NCBI GenBank assembly: GCA_964409685.1
Contig: CAYPEJ010000002.1
Coordinates: forward strand, 186,001 to 250,000
DNA length: 64,000 nt
From: Clostridium_AI sp964409685
GTDB taxonomy: Bacteria > Bacillota > Clostridia > Lachnospirales > Lachnospiraceae
Reading direction: 5' to 3'
Shown here: positions 19,107-29,200 of the stretch, piece by piece
Layout of the letters: each line of letters opens with the position of its first letter
How positions within the stretch are numbered: the stretch's first letter is position 1
Notes under the pieces: model-generated
Told to the model about the DNA's origin: nothing
Seen by the model: the letters and a program-made list of their open reading frames with translations, nothing else
Database searches by the model: none
Made by a program: the position numbers and the translations under genes

Positions 19107-20461
19107 AGACAATCTTAAATAGCGTTACTTCAGCTCAGTCAGATTGCAAAAATGATACAAAAGAACGTGTAGATGGGGTTGCAATCATAGGGATTTCAGG
19201 TCGATATCCAGGAGCGCGTAATATCTATGAGTATTGGGAAAATATAAAAAATGGTGTGGTGTCCATTGGTGAGATCCCAAAAGAACGTTGGAATATTGAG
19301 GAATATTATAGCGAGGATAGAAGTGAAAACGGAAAAACGTATAGCAAAATCGGAGGTTATTTAACAGATATTGATACATTTGATTCCCTCTTTTTCAATA
19401 TCTCTCCATTAGAAGCAGAAACAATGGACCCACAACAACGTTTATTTTTGCAAGAAGCATGGAGTGCACTTGAAAATGCAGGTTACACCAAAGAAATGTT
19501 AAATGATAAAAAGTGTGGAGTATATGTTGGTGGAGGTTCCGGAGATTATGTTAAAGAATTAGAAAAGGCAGGAATAGAAAATTCAGCAGAGGCATTTACT
19601 GGTATGGCAGGATCGATTTTAGCATCTCGAATTTCCTACTTTCTAAATCTAAAAGGACCAAGTATTGCTCTTGATACAGCGTGTTCTTCTTCCTTGGTAG
19701 CCATTCATCAAGCCTATTGGGGCATTGTGAACCAAGAAATCGAAATGGCGATTGCAGGTGGAGTAGAACTTATGATAACACCAGAACTTCATGTTCGTTC
19801 AAGCAAGACTGGAATTATCTCACCAACAGGAAGATGTGCTACCTTTGATGAAAGTGCAGATGGAACCATTATAAGTGAAGGTGTTGGGGTAATCGTATTA
19901 AAATCACTACAAAAAGCAATTGAAGATCAGGATTATATTTACGGTGTCATAGAAGGAATTGGATGCAACCAAGACGGAAAATCAAATGGGATTACAGCAC
20001 CAAGTGCTCTTTCGCAAGAAATGTTAGAGACAGACGTTTATGAACGTTTTTCTATTAATCCAGAGACAATCGATTATATAGAAGCCCATGGAACAGCAAC
20101 CAAATTAGGTGATCCGATTGAAGTAAAAGCGCTCACAAATGCATTTCGTAAATTTACACAGAAAAAGCAATTTTGTGTGCTTGGTTCTGTAAAGCCAAAT
20201 ATTGGACATACTACAGCAGCAGCAGGTGTTGCAGGAGTTATCAAAGTGCTTCTTGCAATGAAGCATCAGTTAATACCACAATGTGTAAATTACAAGGAAC
20301 CAAACAAGCATATTGATTTTGAAAACTCTCCTTTTTATGTAAATACAGAACCGTTAGAATGGAAAGCAAATGAAAATGAAATGCCAAGACGAGCAGCAGT
20401 AAGTTCATTTGGCTTCGGAGGAACAAACTGTCATTTAGTAATTAGAGAATATAGAAAATAG
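19100..20461 (+). CDS. KS5 ketosynthase, start-less frame continued from P3 by -1 shift
   Basis: A complete KS fold from about 19172 (V-A-I-I-G-I-S-G-R-Y-P) to 'NCHLVIREYRK' before TAG 20459. Cys codon 19682-19684 sits in DTACSSS. HGTAT and NIGH are present, so it should elongate. No ATG, GTG or TTG lies in this frame between the A10 run and the KS start. The GTG at 19256 would delete the first strands. It therefore most likely is translated as part of P3. It ends exactly at the KS boundary: its linker domain (L-P-T-Y-P-F type) is encoded by the next gene in the same frame, after three in-frame stops. It could also be a pseudogene-like fragment, but the whole KS core and catalytic triad are well kept. 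Confidence 0.75.
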   Translation, partial: TVKTILNSVTSAQSDCKNDTKERVDGVAIIGISGRYPGARNIYEYWENIKNGVVSIGEIPKERWNIEEYYSEDRSENGKTYSKIGGYLTDIDTFDSLFFNISPLEAETMDPQQRLFLQEAWSALENAGYTKEMLNDKKCGVYVGGGSGDYVKELEKAGIENSAEAFTGMAGSILASRISYFLNLKGPSIALDTACSSSLVAIHQAYWGIVNQEIEMAIAGGVELMITPELHVRSSKTGIISPTGRCATFDESADGTIISEGVGVIVLKSLQKAIEDQDYIYGVIEGIGCNQDGKSNGITAPSALSQEMLETDVYERFSINPETIDYIEAHGTATKLGDPIEVKALTNAFRKFTQKKQFCVLGSVKPNIGHTTAAAGVAGVIKVLLAMKHQLIPQCVNYKEPNKHIDFENSPFYVNTEPLEWKANENEMPRRAAVSSFGFGGTNCHLVIREYRK

Positions 20462-20479
20462 TGAGTAGGGATGTAAAAA

Positions 20480-23400
20480 ATGATGGAAAATAATTGGGAA
20501 AATGGTCAAGTCATGCATCGAAATAATGTTGCAGAAATATTAGAATGTTGGTTCATTCCAATCTCTACTAGAACAGAAGAAACACTAAAGTTAAAAATAA
20601 ACGAATTAAGAGATTGGATATGCACAGATGGTAAAAATGAGACGATTGGTGATATCTCCTATACAATGTGTTGCTGTAGAGAACACTATGAAAAGAGAAA
20701 AATACTAGTAGTTTCAAGTGTGGAAGAATTATTGTTTGAATTAGAACAACTCTGTCAAGATTGGGAGTATTTCAATACGAGTAATGTGGAACATACAATT
20801 GCTATGCAATATTTATCAGGTGAGACGGTGGATTGGAAGCCTCTTTTTGAAGGAAAAGCAATTCAAAAGATACCAATGCCAACGTATCCATTTGAAAAAG
20901 TACATCATTGGATTCCATATGTTAATTCAAAGAAAGAAGAAATACCATATGGCAAAACCTATATAGATGCAAATATCTCAGATTTGAATGGTTTAAAATA
21001 TAAGAAAAATTATCCTAGTAAGAAAAGCGTTTACTTTTTTCAAAATGGTGAGAAAACCTACCTAAATCCATTCAATTATATAGAAATGGTAAGAGAAGTA
21101 TCGCAAGCAGCATTAAACATAGAGAGATTAGAGTTAAGAGAACTGAAATGGGCGAATCCTACAGAATGGCAAGGAATTGATATAGAAAAAATTGCTAGGG
21201 TTACCAAACAAGGGGAAACATTTTATTGTGATATTCATGGAAAGGAAGAACGCATTACCTTTCAAACCATGATAAAGAATGAGAATTTCGAGAGCATACA
21301 GGGCGTTGCACAAGCATTTGATAAGAATATGCATCGAGATAGGAACGTCAATCATGTGATCGTAGAAGATAAATCCTTTTTTATGAAAGTAAACAATACC
21401 AATTCAAAAATAGAAGGCTGGTTAGCAGCAGAGACCTTGGTAAATGCTTTTGGTTTGGTATTGGAAAAAATCTTAGGACAAACAGGAGCGATTTATTTTC
21501 CTTATGAAATGGATTCCGTATCCATGTTAGAAGCCATAGGAGAAGTATTTTATCTATGCGGAACCTTTGAAGTAGAGGCAGAAAATATATGCTTTGATTG
21601 CGAGGTAAGAAACCAACAGAATGAAGTGATTCAGGTATATCGAAAGCTGTGTTGGAAGAAGTGGAAGCAAGAAAAGAAGGGACGTGAACTTGTCTTTGCA
21701 CAGGAGATTTTAAAAGAAAAATCTAGGGATACGAATCCAACAGGGAAAGATGTAGCATATGTGGTTTTTGAAGATGCATTTGTAGAGCATGGATTTCATA
21801 CATTCAGAAATGCATTGGATAAGCATGTTGTATTTGTTCAAAGAGGTGAACAATTCGTAAAGATATCAGAGAATCATTATAAAATGCAACATAACAATCC
21901 GAACCATTATCAAATGCTATTGGATGCAATCAAACAGGACAAGATATATGTTATTTATCACTGGGCAAATAGTCCATTTTCGGAGCGTACAGAAGACATT
22001 GTAAGACAATTGGACAATAGTTTAAAACCACTAATCCTATTTTTAAAAGAGTTAGGGAAAAATGCACGTAGGAAACAGGTGAAATTGGCATATGTGTATC
22101 AGGAGAAAAAGCATGAACAACCAATATATAAGGCAATCAGTTGTTTCCTTAGAAGTGTTCAATTAGAGCTTACCAACTTAGAAGTTATGACGGTATCTGT
22201 AGAGCGTTTGACAGGTGAAGTTGTGGAAAATATCATGAAAGATTTCGAGGCTCATGATACCTGGATTCGCTATGAACAAGAAAAGCGCTTAGTACGTGCA
22301 ATTCAAGTAAAAGATTTGACTGGTGAGGATGAAGTTGCATTTAAAGAAGGAGAGTATTATCTAATCACTGGTGGATTAGGTGGTATTGGTATAGAAGTTG
22401 CTAAGATTTTACTAGCGCAGTGGAACGTAAATTTGATTTTACTAGGTAGAAGTAAGGCGGATGCAGAGACAGTAAAAGAGAGATTGGCTTTGTTAAAAAC
22501 ACTTTCTGGACAAGTTGATTATATTGAGGCAGATATTTCAAAACAAGATGGAATAAAGAAAGTGGAAGATTATCTAAGTAAAAAAGAAATAGCACTTTCT
22601 GGAATCCTTCATTGTGCTGGAATGTCCAAAGATAAGTTATTCTTAGACAAACCAGAAGAGGAATATTTTGAAGTACTGATGGCTAAGTTATTTGGAACCA
22701 TACAGTTGAATCATTTGTTAGAAAAATTTCAACCAAAGTTATGTATGCTATTCTCATCAGTTGCAGCAATTAAAGGAAATATTGGACAAGCGGATTATAG
22801 CTTTGCCAATGGCTTCATGGATTCGTATATACCATTGCTTCGTGAACGATATGTTAATACAAATGTAGTGTCAGTCAATTGGACTGTTTGGGAAAAAGGA
22901 ACGATGAAACTTTCAGAGGATAAACAAAAGAATCTGGAAGAGACAATTGGATTTGCAATGCTTCCAAGTCAAGCTGGAGTGCAAGCAATGAATACTATTG
23001 TTACACATGGCATGGGCAATTGCATTGTGGGATATGGAGATGCAGAGAAGATAGAATCCTATTTGTGTGAAGAAGAGCAAGAGACACAAGAAGCTAGTAC
23101 AGTAGAAGAGGGAGTAGCAGATGAAGTATTATATAGTGAAACCATTGAATTTTTAATTCGCTTATTCTCAGAAGTATTTCGTTTGCCAAAAGAAAGTATA
23201 GATTCCAAAGTAGAATTTAAAAATTATGGAATTGATTCAGTTATCGTAATGAATTTTAATCATACTTTGGAACAGTATATCAAAACCATATCCAAAGTAT
23301 TACTTTATCAGTATCATACCATTCATGAGATTGCAGAATATATGATAGAGCATCATAAGGCAGAGCTTCTTGTTGCACTTGGATTATTGGAGCAAGAATC

Positions 23401-26269
23401 AGATAAGTCCGATTCTGCGAAAGCGAAAGAACAAGGTATCGAAGAATGGGATCGCTTACAGAAAAAAGGAAGTCTAGCGTATGGTCAATCGCAAAATCGA
23501 ATACAAGATATTGCGATTATAGGAATGAGTGGAAGATTTCCAATGGCAGACAATGTGGATGAGCTTTGGGACAATCTAGTGTCTGGAACAGATTGTATTA
23601 CAACAATACCAGAAGAAAGATGGGATTATAAAAAGTATTTTTCACCAGATAGTTCCGATAGTGTCAAAGGGAAAATGTATAGTAAATGGGGCGGATTTAT
23701 TAACAATGCAGATCAATTTGATCCAATGTTCTTTAATATTACGCCAAAGGAAGCAGAACTGATGGACCCACAAGAGCGTTTGTTATTAGAAGAGGCTTGG
23801 AAGATCTTAGAGGACGCAGGTTATAGCAATGAGAAATTAGAAGCATATAAGAAAAGTTACAATGGATACAATGTTGGGGTATTTGCTGCAGTAACAACTA
23901 TGACGTATTCTTTATTGGCATCCGAGCAGTGGAAAGATGGAATTGTAACCATACCGAATTCCTTGCAGTGGTCCATGGCAAATCGTATTTCTTATACCTT
24001 GGATCTAAACGGTCCAAGTATACCAGTAGACACAGCTTGTTCATCAGCATTAACTGCAGTACATCTTGCATGTGAAAGTTTATATAACAAGGAATGTAAA
24101 TTAGCATTAGTAGAAGGGGTAAACCTATATCTACATCCAGCACGTTATATTGGAATGTGTCAGATGAATATGCTTTCACCAACGGGAAGATGTCATACAT
24201 TCAGTGCCAATAGTGATGGATTTGTTCCAGGAGAAGGGGTAGGCGGAATCTTACTAAAACCATTGGATCAAGCGGTAGAGGATGGAGATCATATCTATGC
24301 AGTAATTAAATCTACCTCCATTAATCATGGTGGAATGACAAGTGGATATAAAGTGCCAAATCCAAATGCCCAATCTGATTTAATTGTGGAAGCTTTTAAG
24401 AGAGCGAATATCAATCCAAGAAGTATTAACTATATCGAGACACATGGAACGGGAACAAAATTAGGAGATCCAATCGAGATAGCAGGTCTTGTAAAAGCAT
24501 TTAGCGAATATACAAAAGATACTGCATACTGCGCATTAGGTTCTGTAAAATCCAATATTGGACATTTAGAAAGTGCAGCAGGAATTGCCAGTATTATTAA
24601 AGTAATTCAGCAGATGCAACACAAACAGTTAGTGCCTTCTATTCATTGCGAGGAAATCAATCCAAATATTATCTTAGATAATACGCAATTTTATATTCAA
24701 AGAGAGCTAGAAACTTGGGAACAAGTAGTGGTAGAGGAAGATGGAAAAGAGGTTGTTTACCCAAGAAGAGCAGGCGTTAGTTCTTTTGGAGCTGGTGGTG
24801 GAAATGGTCATGTTATCTTAGAGGAATACATAGAAAAGCCAAGGGAACAGAGCACGCAAACAGACAACTATGTATTTGTATTATCTGCAAAATCAGAAGA
24901 AAGGCTACATGCGTATGCGAAGAAAATTCTTGCATTTTTAGAAGAAAAAGAGTCTGTAGATTTTGAGGACTTTATATATACACTTCAAGTGGGTAGAAAT
25001 GCAATGGAATATAGGATGGCACTTGTAACTACAAGCAGAGAAGATTTAATCCGCAAAATCAAACAATATCTAGCCAATGAAATGGAAGGCATTTTCACTG
25101 GATATGTAAAACGTATTGCTGAACGAAAAGAAAATGTTTCGGATACTGCATTAGATGTTGTAGCAAAGAAGTGGGTAGAAAACTATAAAGTTACTTGGGA
25201 GGATTATTATAAAGCAAGACCAAATATCATATCTATCCCAACGTATCCATTTGAAAGAGAAACATATTGGTTACCAGATGCCAAAGGAAAAGAAGAGGCG
25301 CGAGAAGTTCAAATTCACCCAATGGTAGGAAAAAATGTTTCTACATTAAGAGAGCAAAAGTTTGTAACAAACTATACAGGAACTGAGTTTTTTATTACAG
25401 ATCATAGGATTAATGGAAATGCTGTATTACCAGGGGCAGCGTATATTGAAATGGCGAGAGTTGTATTAGAACTATCCTTGGAGATGGAAATTAGTTGTAT
25501 CTCAAATGTTTCTTGGCTTAGACCGATTGTTTTTCGTGGACAATCCATCGCAGTATATACACGATTAAAGGTGAAAAATGGAATCTGTTACTTTGAGATT
25601 TATTCTAAAGATACAAAGGGCGGTAAACAGATAAACTGTGAAGGGGAAGTTATTATTGCACAACAGGAAAGAGTGAACTTTACTGCAATGGACGATGTGA
25701 TAGATACACAGAGTATTGTAAAATATGCAGAAAAAGAAATACACAAACAAAGCTTCTATGACGCATATCAAGAGGCAGGATATGTGTATGGAGAAACCAT
25801 GCAAGCATTCCAATCTGCATTTGTAAAAGGAAGGGAAGCAGTGGTGCAATTAGAGATTCCTGAGCAGACAGCCAAGGAACAAGAAATGTATGTACTACAT
25901 CCAACACTTTTAGATGGTGCATTCCAAGCGGTATCCACTTTGTTGAGTGGCAAAGAAACAGAAGGAAAAGTATATATGCCATTCCAATTAGACAAAATCA
26001 TGTTCTTGAAAGAGTTTAATAAAGTGAAAAAGGTATATATTCGCTTACAGAATGAGGAAAGTAAATCAGAAGTTTTAAAACTAGATTTATTTATGACGGA
26101 TGAAAATAATATTCCTTATGGAGAAGTTCGAGGATTTACAACAAGAGCAATGAATACAAATGGTGTGAAACATAACGCTTTATTGGATGTGCTCGTAAAA
26201 CTCAAAAAAGGGGAAGTCACGATGGAAGAAGTGAAACAATATATAGGGAGGGACAAAAGTGGAGAATAA
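20480..26269 (+). CDS. P4: trans-AT PKS, linker-DH0-KR-ACP-KS6-DH
   Basis: 1929 residues; a TAGGGA site precedes ATG 20480 (a second ATG follows at once). Unlike any other protein here it begins with a KS linker domain (about 20-145: L-I/V-S-T-R-T-E-E-T-L, 'TMCCCREHYEKRK', 'MPTYPFEKVHHW'). This is the missing partner of KS5. Next comes a degenerate DH (155-405) in which the catalytic His is lost and the DxxxQ site reads V-N-A-F-G. The rest is KR 420-860 (catalytic from 620, B-type Asp, Y-S-F-A-N), ACP 885-968 (Ser920), KS6 1010-1450 (Cys1187, DTACSSA) with linker, DH 1612-1890 (His1642 in HRING..LP; LDGAFQ; likely active), and docking hairpin 1895-1925. The KR that completes the last module is on P5, so this module is split DH|KR. 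KS6 has Ala before its Cys, agreeing with an undehydrated substrate from the DH0 module. Confidence 0.9.
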   Translation: MMENNWENGQVMHRNNVAEILECWFIPISTRTEETLKLKINELRDWICTDGKNETIGDISYTMCCCREHYEKRKILVVSSVEELLFELEQLCQDWEYFNTSNVEHTIAMQYLSGETVDWKPLFEGKAIQKIPMPTYPFEKVHHWIPYVNSKKEEIPYGKTYIDANISDLNGLKYKKNYPSKKSVYFFQNGEKTYLNPFNYIEMVREVSQAALNIERLELRELKWANPTEWQGIDIEKIARVTKQGETFYCDIHGKEERITFQTMIKNENFESIQGVAQAFDKNMHRDRNVNHVIVEDKSFFMKVNNTNSKIEGWLAAETLVNAFGLVLEKILGQTGAIYFPYEMDSVSMLEAIGEVFYLCGTFEVEAENICFDCEVRNQQNEVIQVYRKLCWKKWKQEKKGRELVFAQEILKEKSRDTNPTGKDVAYVVFEDAFVEHGFHTFRNALDKHVVFVQRGEQFVKISENHYKMQHNNPNHYQMLLDAIKQDKIYVIYHWANSPFSERTEDIVRQLDNSLKPLILFLKELGKNARRKQVKLAYVYQEKKHEQPIYKAISCFLRSVQLELTNLEVMTVSVERLTGEVVENIMKDFEAHDTWIRYEQEKRLVRAIQVKDLTGEDEVAFKEGEYYLITGGLGGIGIEVAKILLAQWNVNLILLGRSKADAETVKERLALLKTLSGQVDYIEADISKQDGIKKVEDYLSKKEIALSGILHCAGMSKDKLFLDKPEEEYFEVLMAKLFGTIQLNHLLEKFQPKLCMLFSSVAAIKGNIGQADYSFANGFMDSYIPLLRERYVNTNVVSVNWTVWEKGTMKLSEDKQKNLEETIGFAMLPSQAGVQAMNTIVTHGMGNCIVGYGDAEKIESYLCEEEQETQEASTVEEGVADEVLYSETIEFLIRLFSEVFRLPKESIDSKVEFKNYGIDSVIVMNFNHTLEQYIKTISKVLLYQYHTIHEIAEYMIEHHKAELLVALGLLEQESDKSDSAKAKEQGIEEWDRLQKKGSLAYGQSQNRIQDIAIIGMSGRFPMADNVDELWDNLVSGTDCITTIPEERWDYKKYFSPDSSDSVKGKMYSKWGGFINNADQFDPMFFNITPKEAELMDPQERLLLEEAWKILEDAGYSNEKLEAYKKSYNGYNVGVFAAVTTMTYSLLASEQWKDGIVTIPNSLQWSMANRISYTLDLNGPSIPVDTACSSALTAVHLACESLYNKECKLALVEGVNLYLHPARYIGMCQMNMLSPTGRCHTFSANSDGFVPGEGVGGILLKPLDQAVEDGDHIYAVIKSTSINHGGMTSGYKVPNPNAQSDLIVEAFKRANINPRSINYIETHGTGTKLGDPIEIAGLVKAFSEYTKDTAYCALGSVKSNIGHLESAAGIASIIKVIQQMQHKQLVPSIHCEEINPNIILDNTQFYIQRELETWEQVVVEEDGKEVVYPRRAGVSSFGAGGGNGHVILEEYIEKPREQSTQTDNYVFVLSAKSEERLHAYAKKILAFLEEKESVDFEDFIYTLQVGRNAMEYRMALVTTSREDLIRKIKQYLANEMEGIFTGYVKRIAERKENVSDTALDVVAKKWVENYKVTWEDYYKARPNIISIPTYPFERETYWLPDAKGKEEAREVQIHPMVGKNVSTLREQKFVTNYTGTEFFITDHRINGNAVLPGAAYIEMARVVLELSLEMEISCISNVSWLRPIVFRGQSIAVYTRLKVKNGICYFEIYSKDTKGGKQINCEGEVIIAQQERVNFTAMDDVIDTQSIVKYAEKEIHKQSFYDAYQEAGYVYGETMQAFQSAFVKGREAVVQLEIPEQTAKEQEMYVLHPTLLDGAFQAVSTLLSGKETEGKVYMPFQLDKIMFLKEFNKVKKVYIRLQNEESKSEVLKLDLFMTDENNIPYGEVRGFTTRAMNTNGVKHNALLDVLVKLKKGEVTMEEVKQYIGRDKSGE

Positions 26270-29200
26270 CATGAATAGAGATGCTATTTTGAAACAAATT
26301 CAAGATGGAACAATGTCTCCCAAAGAGGGATTGAAAAATCTTGAGATGATTATGAATACTGGATTTTTGGATCATTCTTCTATATATTTTACACAAGAGT
26401 ACTGTCTAGATGAGGAAAGATTGGAAGAAAATCAATGTGAAGGCGATATCATACTGATTGGTAATTGTCAAACCATTCAAGCGCAGATTCGTCAGCAATG
26501 TGAAAAGAGAGTGATATCGGTTTCGTTTGGTGATACTTATCATTCATTAGCACAAGACGAATATGAAATCGATCGAAGTAAGTTAGACGATTATAAAAAA
26601 GTGTTTCGTCAAGTGGTAGAATCCGGAGCAAAACCAACCTCTATTATGTTCTATCTGGATACAGAATGGCAGGAAAAGAAGGTTGGAGCAGGATTACAAG
26701 AACTATATGCTGTTTTACTCTATATGACACAATCCCTTATGCAGTTAGAGTTAAAACATGATATTTTACTTACGGTTGCGTATTCTAATGAAAAAGAAAT
26801 CGTTCCAATGTATGAAGCGATTAGTGGATTTTTAAGAACGCTTGTGTTAGAAAATAGTAAGTTTGCTGCTAAGATGGTGTATTTAAAAGAAGTAAAATCA
26901 ATTAGTGCATCACTGTATCGTGAAGGAATTCAGTACGCTGAAAGATATGCACAAGTGAGATATGAACATGATAAACGATATGTAAAGAAACAAAAAGAAA
27001 TTCCATATAAAGAGGGAACCTATACGTTTCAAGAGCATCAAGTGTATATCATTACTGGTGGCGCAGGGGCATTAGGTTTATTGTTTGCAAAGTATCTAGT
27101 GGAACAAGGAAAATGCCAAGTTATCTTATTAGGACGAAGAAAGAAAGAGAGTAAAATTGAAGCAGCGATAAAAGGTCTGCAATTGCCAGAAGATCGTGTT
27201 GTGTATATGTCTTGTGATATTACAGATGAAGTGGCAGTCAATGAGACAATAAAGGCAATTAAGAAAAAATATTGTCATATCAATGGATTACTTCATTGTG
27301 CAGGTGTCATTCATGATAATTATATTGTGAAAAAGAAGATAGAAGAAGCACAGGAAGTAATTGCAGTAAAAGCAAAAGGTGTAATCAACCTTTCGAAAGC
27401 ATTAGAGGGAGAAACACTAGACTTTGTAATGTATTTCTCCTCAATTGCAAGTAATATGGGGAATCTAGGTCAGTCTGATTATGCATATGCGAATGGTTTT
27501 ATGGATGCATGTGCAGAAGCAAAAATGGGAATTCAAGCAAAGAAATCCATTACTATGAATTGGCCATTTTGGAATGACGGAGGAATGGAAACAACCACAG
27601 AAAGACTGCACGACATGATGGATAAGTGGGGAATTGTTCCGTTATCAAAGACGATAGGAGAAGAAACATTTTCAATGGTACTTTCCTCAGAATATAGCAA
27701 TGTAACTGTTTTAGAGGGAAATGTAGACAAGATACGTGAATCCGTTCATAAGCTCTATTTACTTCCAAAGAAAAGGAAGAGTATACAAAAGGACGAATTT
27801 GAAACCCTATATCAGGTAGCAGAAAACTTATTAAAAACACTACTATCCGAAGAAACGAAGATTCCAGTTGAAAAGATCGATAGTAGCATGGAGTTAGAGG
27901 AGTACGGAATTGATTCGATCATGATAGTGAGTTTGAATAAGAGATTGGATAAACAATTTGAAAACTTGTCAAAGACACTATTTTATGAATATAAAGACAT
28001 TGCTTCACTAGCAACCTATTTTGCAGAACATTATGGGGAACAATTAATGGAACAGGCAGACCATCATGAGGTGGAGGCACAAGATAATGATTTTGAAGAA
28101 GTAGAAGATGCAAAGACTTCTGAATGGATGGATATAGAAGAACGCTTTTTATCGCAGTCGAAATTTGATTCCGAGTATGAGTTCGATTCTGGCTTTGAAA
28201 CACAACATAAAAAGGAAGAATTTTCAGATGATATTGCAATTATTGGTGTAGATGGTATTTATCCAAAGGCAAATGATTTAGAGCAATTTTGGACGAATCT
28301 GATGAATGGTGTAGATTGCGTTACAGAGATTCCAGAAGATAGATGGGATTGGCGAGAACATTTTGATCCAGATAAGAAGAAGAGTGGAATCACTTATTGT
28401 AAATGGGGGGGATTCCTTGATCAAGTTGATAAGTTTGATCCAATCTTTTTTAAGATTTCTCCGAAAGAAGCATGTACAACCGATCCACAAGAGCGTCTAT
28501 TTTTAGAAGTGGCATGGAATACCATTGAAGGAGCAGGCTATACAAGAAAACGATTAAAAAATAGTACAGTGGGTGTGTTTGTTGGTGTTATGTATGGGCA
28601 TTACCAAATGTATGGTGCAGAAGAGTCACTAAAGGACAATGTAATGGCATTGAATTCCTCCTTTTCTTCTATTGCCAACCGAGTATCCTACTTTATGGAC
28701 TTTAATGGGCCATGTATTGCTTTGGATACGATGTGTTCCTCTTCCTTAACATCCATACATTTAGCGTGTGAAAGTATAAAACGTGGGGAATGTGATATTG
28801 CATTAGCAGGTGGTGTCAATTTATCCCTACATCAAAATAAGTATATTATGTTAAGCCAAGGAAAGTTTGCATCTAGCGAGGGAAAATGTAGAAGTTTTGG
28901 AGAAGGTGGAGATGGTTATGTTCCAGGAGAAGGAGTTGGTGCGGTTTTATTAAAGCCATTATCACAAGCAAAACGAGAAAAAGACATTATCTATGGTGTG
29001 ATTAAGGCATCCTCCATTAACCATGGAGGAAAAACCAATGGCTACAGTGTGCCAAATCCAAATGCCCAATGTGACTTAATCAAGAAAACATTAGAGAAAG
29101 CCCATTTGAATCCAGACTCTATGAATTATATAGAAGCACATGGAACAGGAACGCCATTAGGAGATCCAATTGAAATTACAGGATTAACGAAAGCATTTCG

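Noticed and set aside
19256..20461. GTG 19256 as an independent start of KS5
   Set aside because: About 28 codons of conserved KS sequence lie in frame upstream of it, and no ribosome site precedes it.
28405..28411. G7 run as a third slippage site
   Set aside because: The frame is continuous through it (W-G-G of KS7), so nothing requires a shift.
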